From Rhizorhabdus phycosphaerae (GTDB lineage Bacteria; Pseudomonadota; Alphaproteobacteria; Sphingomonadales; Sphingomonadaceae), in the NCBI RefSeq assembly GCF_011044255.1, contig NZ_CP049107.1, positions 4,213,001 to 4,277,000 of the forward strand: a DNA stretch of 64,000 bases, in the 5' to 3' direction. Made by a program: the position numbers and the translations under genes. Below, one piece after another: positions 58,561 to 64,000 of the stretch. The notes beneath the pieces are model-generated. The model saw nothing but the letters and a program-made list of their open reading frames with translations, was not told the DNA's origin and searched no databases. Within the stretch, counting starts at the first letter, position 1; each line of letters opens with the position of its first letter.

Positions 58561-58589
58561 TTGACAGCAGCCGACAGCCTCCTTATGTG
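58561..58589 (+). promoter_or_regulatory. tRNA-Gln promoter
   Basis: TTGACA at 58561-58566 and TATGTG at 58584-58589 with 17 bp between; predicted transcription start is about 10 bp before the tRNA. Confidence 0.6.
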
Positions 58590-58606
58590 CGCCGCTCTGC
58601 CACTGG

Positions 58607-58680
58607 TGCCCCGTCGTCTAAAGGTAAGACTACGGACTCTGACTCCGTCAATTGAGGTTCGAATCCTCACGGGGCATCCA
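58607..58680 (+). tRNA. tRNA-Gln (anticodon CTG)
   Basis: A 74-nt cloverleaf with encoded CCA. The acceptor stem TGCCCCG pairs with CGGGGCA; the D-arm holds AAAGG; the anticodon stem ACGGA/TCCGT carries loop CTCTGAC with anticodon CTG (codon CAG); the T-arm is GAGGTTCGAATCCTC. The discriminator base is T. Confidence 0.96.
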
Positions 58681-58818
58681 CTCTCCTGCAGCGTTGCACT
58701 TCCGCCACATCGGACAGGCTCCATCGCTTCGCGCGATAGTGGGTCTTGCGCGACCGTCGCGTCTGCATATTCTCTGCTATCGGAGAGGGTGCCTCCTGAA
58801 CGCAATGGGGGAGCCGAC

Positions 58819-59025
58819 ATGCCGAACAAGACTCTGAGTCGATTCGAACAGACCGGGCGCCTGATCGCCAAGAGCAACTGCTTCGCGCTGCGCTGCGAGG
58901 ATGGCGGGGAATATTGGCTGGAGATGGATCGCATCCCGCAACATCTGCTCGATCAGCGGGTGCGGATCGACGGGGTCATGTTCGGAGCCAGCCTGATTGC
59001 GGTCGAAGGAATCGGTCCGGCCTGA
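58819..59025 (+). CDS. DUF5818 family small protein
   Basis: A 68-residue protein. RFEQTGRLIAKSNCFALRCEDGGEYWLEMDRIPQHLLDQRVRIDGVMFG in two parts (TGRLIAKSNCFALRCEDGG, YWLEMDRIPQHLLDQRVR) resembles sphingomonad DUF5818 small beta-barrel proteins. GGGGGAG precedes the ATG. Function unknown. It lies 138 bp behind the tRNA-Gln gene. Confidence 0.7.
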   Translation: MPNKTLSRFEQTGRLIAKSNCFALRCEDGGEYWLEMDRIPQHLLDQRVRIDGVMFGASLIAVEGIGPA

Positions 59026-59084
59026 AACCTGCCCGCGCGGCGCGAGCGGTCAGTTTCGCGAACGATGCTTTTACAGATGTGATG

Positions 59085-59096
59085 TACCGATCGGTA
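59085..59096. promoter_or_regulatory. TACCGATCGGTA palindrome, possible TetR-type operator
   Basis: A perfect 12-bp palindrome, flanked on each side by T/A pairs (tgTACCGATCGGTAta). It lies about 60 bp before the start of the small membrane protein at 59156. Such sites are often bound by TetR-family repressors, but no regulator gene is next to it. Confidence 0.45.
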
Positions 59097-59155
59097 TACT
59101 GATGCGTTAGACGATGACCGGGGCACGAGGCCGTGCTCCTGAAAGGGACATCGCC

Positions 59156-59434
59156 ATGCGCCGCTCCATCATCGACCAGCCCCTCTCCAGGACCGTTGCC
59201 GCCGGGTGCAGCTGCCTGTCGATGTCGGAGCGCACATCGCGCGCCAAGCTGGCGCCCCGGCAGATGGTGCTGGGCGCTGGCGTCGCGACGGTGGCGCTGC
59301 TGCTGCTCTGGATCGGTCGGGCGACGGAGGCGGCCACCGAATCGCTTCCGCTCGCGGTGGTCGCCATGGCGTTCGCCTTCCTCGTCCTCGTCGCCCTGTG
59401 GAGCGCGGTCGCGGGAGACGGCGCCCGGCGCTGA
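59156..59434 (+). CDS. Small two-helix membrane protein, unknown
   Basis: A 92-residue protein. The first 35 residues are polar with a CSC pair (AAGCSCLSMSER); two hydrophobic spans follow (MVLGAGVATVALLLLWIG and LPLAVVAMAFAFLVLVALWSAV). AAAGGG precedes ATG 59156. It is downstream of the palindrome at 59085, which may control it. I do not recognise the family. Confidence 0.55.
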   Translation: MRRSIIDQPLSRTVAAGCSCLSMSERTSRAKLAPRQMVLGAGVATVALLLLWIGRATEAATESLPLAVVAMAFAFLVLVALWSAVAGDGARR

Positions 59435-59486
59435 GGCTTTGGCGAGGGTCCGGGATATTCGCCGGGCGCCATGCGTATAGCGGGGG

Positions 59487-60203
59487 ATGCGCGCCTCCCG
59501 CTTTGCCTTTCCCCTCGCCATGCTCGTCTTCGTCGCGGCCCTGATCCTCGGTGTCCGCGAATGGGCGCGGGGCCATCCGCAGGACATGCCCTGGACTCCG
59601 CTGAACCTCGCTGACCGCGCGGGCCGCTTCACCAATTACAAAATCGCTGCCTTGCACGAGGACATGCCCGCCTGCGTTCGCCTGCTCACGGATGGCGGCG
59701 AGCGTTTCACCAACTTGCCGCCGGTAGAGAGTAGCGCGCCGCAATGCGGTTATGCCAATGGCGTCCGCCTCGCTTCGGGCGAGCGATTTTCCATCGTGCC
59801 GGTCGCCAATGTCGCCTGCCCGGTCGCAGTCGGGTTGTTCCTGTGGGAACGTCAGGTGCTGGAGCCCGCCGCGCAGCGTCATTTCGGAAGCTCCGTCGTC
59901 AGGGTGGACAGCTTCGGCAGCTATTCCTGCCGGCCGGTCCGGGGCGGGCGGGAAGGGAACTGGAGCGAACATTCGACGGCAGACGCGATCGACGTCGCCG
60001 GATTTCGGCTGGCGGACGGAACCCGCATATCGATCGCCGCGCATTGGGCCGATCGGGGCGCCAAAGGGGCCTTCCTGCGCGAGATACGCGATGGCGCCTG
60101 CGCCAGCTTCGCCACTGTCCTGTCGCCCGACTATAATGCGCTCCATCGCGACCATCTCCACCTCGACCAGGCGGATCGCGGCGGGTGGAGCTTCTGCCGC
60201 TGA
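59487..60203 (+). CDS. Extensin-like C-terminal domain protein
   Basis: A 238-residue protein with an N-terminal signal/anchor (MRASRFAFPLAMLVFVAALILG). The body matches the bacterial extensin-like family: ACVRLLTDGGERFTNLPP, CGYANGVRLASGERFS, the HSTADAIDVAGFRLADG metal-type segment (His, Asp) and DHLHLDQADRG. Related domains belong to the M15/LAS-type peptidase fold (D-Ala-D-Ala peptidases), which would make it a candidate peptidoglycan hydrolase in the periplasm. Followed after 200 bp by the M19 dipeptidase. Confidence 0.85.
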   Translation: MRASRFAFPLAMLVFVAALILGVREWARGHPQDMPWTPLNLADRAGRFTNYKIAALHEDMPACVRLLTDGGERFTNLPPVESSAPQCGYANGVRLASGERFSIVPVANVACPVAVGLFLWERQVLEPAAQRHFGSSVVRVDSFGSYSCRPVRGGREGNWSEHSTADAIDVAGFRLADGTRISIAAHWADRGAKGAFLREIRDGACASFATVLSPDYNALHRDHLHLDQADRGGWSFCR

Positions 60204-60400
60204 CCGGCGTCCATGCGTAGCGCGACGCATGGACAAGGGACCGGTCGCATGGTGTGCTGCGTCGATGACGGGCGAACATCGGACAGGACATGGTGCGGAC
60301 GGGCATGCGCCCCGCGCAGGGCCCGACTCCGATCGTTCCGATAGCGACGGGGCACGGCTGCCGAAGGACGGTCAGCCGGGGCGACAGGAGGATGGCAGGG

Positions 60401-61630
60401 ATGCGCAACGGCAACAGCAACAGTGATCGTGCCGCGCGCGCCCTTGCAGCACTGATGCTCCTGCTTGCGCCGGGCACAAGCGCTGCAGCCGGTCGCGGGC
60501 CGGGGGCGATGCTGATGCTCGACAGTCATCTCGATACGCCCGCGTCGCTCGACCTGCCCGGCTGGCGGATCGAGGATCGCCACCGGTTCGATGAGGATTT
60601 CACGCAGGTCGACCTGCCCCGGATGAAACGCGGCGGTCTCGATGGCGGCTTCTGGGCGATCTATACGCCGCAAGGGGCGCTCGACCGGGAAGGGAAGGCG
60701 GCGGCGCGCGACTTCGCCTTCCGTCGCGCGGTTTCGATCCGGGAGATGGTGGCCTCCCATCCCAGGACGATGGCACTCGCGCTGACGGCCGACGATGCCA
60801 GGCGCATCGACCGCACCGGCCGGCGCGTCGTCTATATGAGCATCGAAAATGCCTACCCGCTCGGCGACGATCCGAGCCTGGTGCGCAGCTTCCATGCGAT
60901 CGGCGTGCGCATGCTCGGGCTGGTCCATTTCGCGAACAACCAGTTTGCCGACAGCTCGACCGATCCGGGCGGCCCGCGCTGGGGCGGGCTGAGCCCGCTC
61001 GGTCGGGAGCTGCTGGCAGAAGCCAATCGCCTCGGCATGCTGGTCGACGCGTCGCATGCGTCGGACGCCGTGCTGGACCAGTTGCTGGCGCAGTCGCGCG
61101 CGCCGATCGTCCTGTCGCATTCGGGCTGCAAGGCGATCTACGATCATCCGCGCAACGTGGATGACGAGCGGCTGCGGCGCTTGGCGGCGGCCGGCGGGGT
61201 CATCCAGATCAACAGCTACGAACATTATCTGAAGCCGATTCCGCGTAACACCGAGCGCGACGCGGCGCTCAAGGCGATATCCGCCCGGATGGATCGCGAC
61301 GGGCTCTCGGTAGCCGAATATCACGCGCTGCTCGCCGAACGGCGGCGGGTCGTCGAACGCTACCCGGTCGCCCACGCAAGCTTCGACGACTTCATGGCGC
61401 ATCTGCTCCACGCGCTGAAGATCGTCGGCGTCGACCATGTTGGCATCGGTCTGGATCTGGACGGCGGAGGTGGCGTCGAAGGGATGGAGGATGCGGCGTC
61501 GGTGTCGCGCATTGCCGCCGCGCTGAAGGCGAGGGGATATGACGATGTCGCGATCGCCAAGGTCTGGAGCGGCAATCTGCTGCGCGTTCTGGCCGCCGCC
61601 CAGGCAGCGGCCGACCCGCCCGCTGGGTGA
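60401..61630 (+). CDS. Membrane dipeptidase, peptidase M19 family
   Basis: A 409-residue exported zinc enzyme. After a signal peptide (LAALMLLLAPGTSAAAG) it begins MLDSHLDTPASLDLPG, with the first metal His and Asp; SIENAYPLGDD (Glu), VDASHASDAVLDQLL and PIVLSHSGCKAIYDHPRNVDDE (His) follow; DHVGIGLDLDGGGG ends the site. Members hydrolyse dipeptides or D-amino-acid dipeptides. GGAGG at 60387-60391, nine bases before ATG 60401, decides the start over 60290 and 60392. With the extensin-like protein upstream it suggests cell-wall peptide turnover. Confidence 0.92.
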   Translation: MRNGNSNSDRAARALAALMLLLAPGTSAAAGRGPGAMLMLDSHLDTPASLDLPGWRIEDRHRFDEDFTQVDLPRMKRGGLDGGFWAIYTPQGALDREGKAAARDFAFRRAVSIREMVASHPRTMALALTADDARRIDRTGRRVVYMSIENAYPLGDDPSLVRSFHAIGVRMLGLVHFANNQFADSSTDPGGPRWGGLSPLGRELLAEANRLGMLVDASHASDAVLDQLLAQSRAPIVLSHSGCKAIYDHPRNVDDERLRRLAAAGGVIQINSYEHYLKPIPRNTERDAALKAISARMDRDGLSVAEYHALLAERRRVVERYPVAHASFDDFMAHLLHALKIVGVDHVGIGLDLDGGGGVEGMEDAASVSRIAAALKARGYDDVAIAKVWSGNLLRVLAAAQAAADPPAG

Positions 61631-61651
61631 GCCGGGCCTCGATGTCAGCCT

Positions 61652-62821
61652 TCAGCTTCTGTGGATCAGGTCGGGCGGGATTTCCGCATAGGGCATGATC
61701 ATCCTGCCGTCGGGTGCTGCGGTGAAGGTCGTCTGCGTGGGATAGGCGAAGTCTATGCCTTCGCGGGCAAAGCTCTCCAATATCTCGATGCAGATCGCGT
61801 GCCGCGTTGCATTGAAGACCTCCACATCCTCGTCGATGACGTCGAACAGCAGTTCATAATCGAGGCTGGAGGCGCCGAAGTTGGTCATGCAGCAATGCAG
61901 GAAGACCGCCTTGTCGTGCGCGGTGACGATCGTCTTCACGATATCCGGCAGGCGGCGGCAGGTCTCGGGGCTGGTCTGGTAGGTCACCCCCAGCATCAGC
62001 GTGGCCCGACGCCGCATCGTGTGGGCCAGGTTGCGCAATTCCTTGTTGAGCAGGTTGGTGTTCGAGATCACCACCTCCTCGCCGGTCGTCGCCCGCACCC
62101 GCGTCGTCTTCAGTCCGATGGATTCCACTGTGCCGACGGTCTGGTCCCACCGGACCGTGTCGCCGCGGCGGAAGGGGCGGTCGAAGATGATCGCGAGCGA
62201 GGCGAACAGATCCGAGAAGATGCCCTGCGCAGCTAGGCCGATGGCGATGCCGCCGATACCGAGGCTGGCGACGAGGCCGGTGATATTCACCCCGATATTG
62301 TCGAGGATCAGCAGGGTCGCGACGATGAAGCAGATCGAGGTGACGAGGAGCCGGATGATCCCGATTGCCGAGCCGAGCGTCGAGGAGCCTGATTCCTCGT
62401 CGCCGGCACGATATTCGACGATGCCGATGATCAGCTCGCGCACCCACAGCGCCGCCTGCAGCGCGGCGGCGACGGTGAACAGGAAACCGATCGTCGTCGA
62501 TATGACGGCCGGCGGGGCCGCATAGCCGCTGACCAGGCGGGCCGCGAGGGTCACGATGAAGAACAGGTTGGTGCGTGAGATCGCCCGGCCGATGATCTTC
62601 GGCCAGTGTCCCACATGCTCGCGGCGGCACAGCCGGGTTCCCAGCATTCGAAGCCCGTAGAGGACAGCGATGATAACCGCGCCGATCGAGCAGGCGATGA
62701 CGATGCTCATATAATGGGTGGCGATCCATCCCATCGTCTGGTCGTAGAAGATTTCCGCGTCGCTCAGCGATTTGGCGAGAGTGGCGTCTCCGCTGGCGGC
62801 AGCTGCTTTGGTTACGGGCAT
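61652..62821 (-). CDS. MscS-family mechanosensitive channel
   Basis: A 389-residue inner-membrane protein. Four or five hydrophobic spans (for example SIVIACSIGAVIIAVLYGL, LFFIVTLAARLVSGYA, LFTVAAALQAALWV) precede the pore helix/TM3 region NITGLVASLGIGGIAIGLAAQGIFSDLFASL, a strong MscS signature. The beta domain follows (FRRGDTVRWDQTVGTVESIGLKTTRVRATTGEEVVISN). It should open under membrane tension in osmotic downshock. It is convergent with the M19 gene and 18 bp after the O-glycosylation ligase gene on the same strand. Confidence 0.93.
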   Translation of the reverse strand: MPVTKAAAASGDATLAKSLSDAEIFYDQTMGWIATHYMSIVIACSIGAVIIAVLYGLRMLGTRLCRREHVGHWPKIIGRAISRTNLFFIVTLAARLVSGYAAPPAVISTTIGFLFTVAAALQAALWVRELIIGIVEYRAGDEESGSSTLGSAIGIIRLLVTSICFIVATLLILDNIGVNITGLVASLGIGGIAIGLAAQGIFSDLFASLAIIFDRPFRRGDTVRWDQTVGTVESIGLKTTRVRATTGEEVVISNTNLLNKELRNLAHTMRRRATLMLGVTYQTSPETCRRLPDIVKTIVTAHDKAVFLHCCMTNFGASSLDYELLFDVIDEDVEVFNATRHAICIEILESFAREGIDFAYPTQTTFTAAPDGRMIMPYAEIPPDLIHRS

Positions 62822-62839
62822 TCGGTCTCCGCTTGAGGG

Positions 62840-64000
62840 CTATTTGCTTCCGACGCTGCCCCAACGCGCCTGCGTCCGACGTCGTTCCGGCTTCGATTCG
62901 TTTTCTGCCTGCTGGGCCGCCAGCGCAGCCTCTGCCTCGGCGGCTTCGCGTTCGGCCTGCGCCTGGGCTTCCGCGTCGACCTCGCGGCGGCGGCGGCGGA
63001 ACGGATTCCAGGCCTTTTTCTTCACATGGGTCTGGACGTAGCGGTCGAACGATATCTCCACCGCGATCAGGAAATAGATATAGGGCTGGAAGGCGATGCC
63101 CACGAACGAGCATCCCAGCATGAAGATCAGGTGGCCATGCTGCAGGGCGCTTGCGAGGGGCGCGACCCAGGCATGTTCGCCTTCCTCCTTCCGGTAGGTT
63201 CGTCGGATGGTTTCCATTCGGAACACGCCGATCAGGTGGACCGCCAGGAACATCAGCAGACCCGGATAGCCCTGTTCGCCGAGCATTTCGAAATAGGCGT
63301 TGTGGAAGGCACGGCCGGCGTCATAGCCGATCACTTTCACCGTCGTTCCGTCGGCGGTCCTGTAACTCATGTCGATTTCGAGCTTGTTGCCGATATAGGA
63401 ATTGAAGCCTCCGCCGAGCGGATGGCTGGCGGCGTAGTCGATCGTCCATTTCCACACGGCGAGCCGGGTTGCAGCCGAAGAGTCCCCCTTGTAGCCTTGG
63501 ATCGTGTCCATGCGCTGGGTGTAGCTTTTGGGCAGGAAGGGTATGCCACCGATGACGATACCCGCCACCACCGCGAGATAGAGCATGCGCCGCTTGGCAG
63601 CGCGCAGCTCGAGCAGGGCCATCAGCGCGATGCAGAGCAGGCCGGTTCGCGTCTGCGTGCCGATGGGGATCAGCAGACAGGCGAAGGCCAGCGCATACCA
63701 GTAGAGCCGCGTCAGCAGCGTCGGCTTCACGATCGACGAATATTTCGCCATGTAGAGGATCAGCGGGATCGAGCAGATCGCAAAAGCGGAAATCGTGCTG
63801 CTTTCGTACATGCCGCTGTTGTTGGCGACCATCAGGTTGAGAACGCCATAGCCGCCGCCGCCCGCCAGCGTCTTGGCGCCGCCCACCACGGCGATCGACG
63901 ACAGGCACAGCAGCATGAACAGCAGCACCCCCTCGATCCGGGCGCGGGTGTAGAGCGTCATCGGCATGAAGATGGAGAAAACCATCGCCTTCCACACCCA
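62840..64000 (-). CDS. O-antigen ligase-like/O-glycosylation ligase (exosortase A-associated type), start beyond window
   Basis: The frame is open to the right edge, so the N-terminus is missing; the visible 387 codons read as a polytopic membrane protein. Wzy_C-type membrane text (YWYALAFACLLIPIGTQTRTGLLCIALMALLELR), a loop with ASHPLGGGFNSYIGNKLEI, AFHNAYFEMLGEQGYPGLLMF and a highly charged tail (AQAQAEREAAEAEAALAAQQ) match the putative O-glycosylation ligases seen with exosortase A/PEP-CTERM systems. It would transfer sugars to carrier-linked or protein acceptors at the inner membrane. The exosortase and EPS genes are presumably to the right. Confidence 0.8.
   Translation of the reverse strand, partial: WVWKAMVFSIFMPMTLYTRARIEGVLLFMLLCLSSIAVVGGAKTLAGGGGYGVLNLMVANNSGMYESSTISAFAICSIPLILYMAKYSSIVKPTLLTRLYWYALAFACLLIPIGTQTRTGLLCIALMALLELRAAKRRMLYLAVVAGIVIGGIPFLPKSYTQRMDTIQGYKGDSSAATRLAVWKWTIDYAASHPLGGGFNSYIGNKLEIDMSYRTADGTTVKVIGYDAGRAFHNAYFEMLGEQGYPGLLMFLAVHLIGVFRMETIRRTYRKEEGEHAWVAPLASALQHGHLIFMLGCSFVGIAFQPYIYFLIAVEISFDRYVQTHVKKKAWNPFRRRRREVDAEAQAQAEREAAEAEAALAAQQAENESKPERRRTQARWGSVGSK

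Noticed and set aside
58607-59500. Possible integration site at the tRNA-Gln 3' end
   Set aside because: No integrase, no direct repeat of the tRNA end and ordinary composition downstream.

Overview
The window is 64 kb of GC-rich chromosomal DNA. It is densely packed with housekeeping genes and most closely resembles an alphaproteobacterium of the Sphingomonadaceae (Sphingomonas/Rhizorhabdus type). The pointers are: an F1-ATPase zeta-type inhibitor (DUF1476), BolA next to a CGFS glutaredoxin, a ThiS-ThiG fusion, DUF6481 and DUF5818 proteins, membrane-anchored cytochrome c, alphaproteobacterial-type SerC with a likely serC leader RNA, a hisZ-purA pair, and an exosortase-A-type O-glycosylation ligase at the right edge. 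This rests on family knowledge; no database search was run. There is no prophage, CRISPR array, transposase or plasmid function.

Layout. 1-9.7 kb: the 3' part of a GNAT/nitrilase fusion, DUF6481, CinA-like, PspC, class I fumarase, a serine hydrolase divergent from a metallo-beta-lactamase (MBL) fold protein, a small secreted protein, an MFS (MHS family) transporter and a small hypothetical. 10-16 kb: a chemoreceptor divergent from an OprB porin, a CMD protein, arylamine N-acetyltransferase with DUF3617, and a 2OG-Fe(II) oxygenase. 16-20.2 kb: uvrB, DUF1810, tag and a DJ-1/PfpI protein. 20.2-21.7 kb: a lower-GC patch with two orphan genes around a cluster of inverted repeats. 21.7-28.1 kb (mostly minus strand): purA, hisZ, serA, serC with its leader, and a membrane-anchored cytochrome c. 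28.3-38 kb: pheA, nudC-mutY, DciA, two DsbA-like thiol oxidoreductases and SMC. 38-43.6 kb: a GDSL hydrolase, arsC-ACT-accC-accB-aroQ, the thiSG fusion and a TonB-CTD-like protein. 44-47.5 kb: a GAF-PAS-GGDEF protein, an ABM monooxygenase-like protein and a second serine hydrolase. 47.6-56.7 kb (plus strand): leuC, an MBL lactonase-like gene, leuD, zeta inhibitor, bolA, grxD, a glycerophosphodiesterase, a PfpI-type protein, an MBL hydrolase, nadA, nadC and RNase T2. 56.7-64 kb: rlmE-ppx, tRNA-Gln(CTG), DUF5818, a small membrane protein, an extensin-like protein, an M19 dipeptidase, MscS, and a truncated O-glycosylation ligase.

How the genes work together. Serine (serA, serC), leucine (leuC, leuD), phenylalanine/shikimate (pheA, aroQ), NAD (nadA, nadC, with nudC for turnover), purine (purA), histidine regulation (hisZ), thiamine thiazole (thiSG) and fatty-acid initiation (accB, accC) are all here. 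Genome maintenance is covered by uvrB, mutY, tag, smc and dciA. Many minus- and plus-strand pairs overlap by ATGA or TGATG, which indicates translational coupling.

No wholly new multi-gene system is obvious. The most interesting items are the double inverted-repeat cluster near 20.9-21.1 kb with dispersed copies of its motif, the lactonase-like gene inside leuCD, an apparently leaderless leuC, the serC leader RNA, and the ThiS-ThiG fusion in which the ThiS Gly-Gly end is internal.
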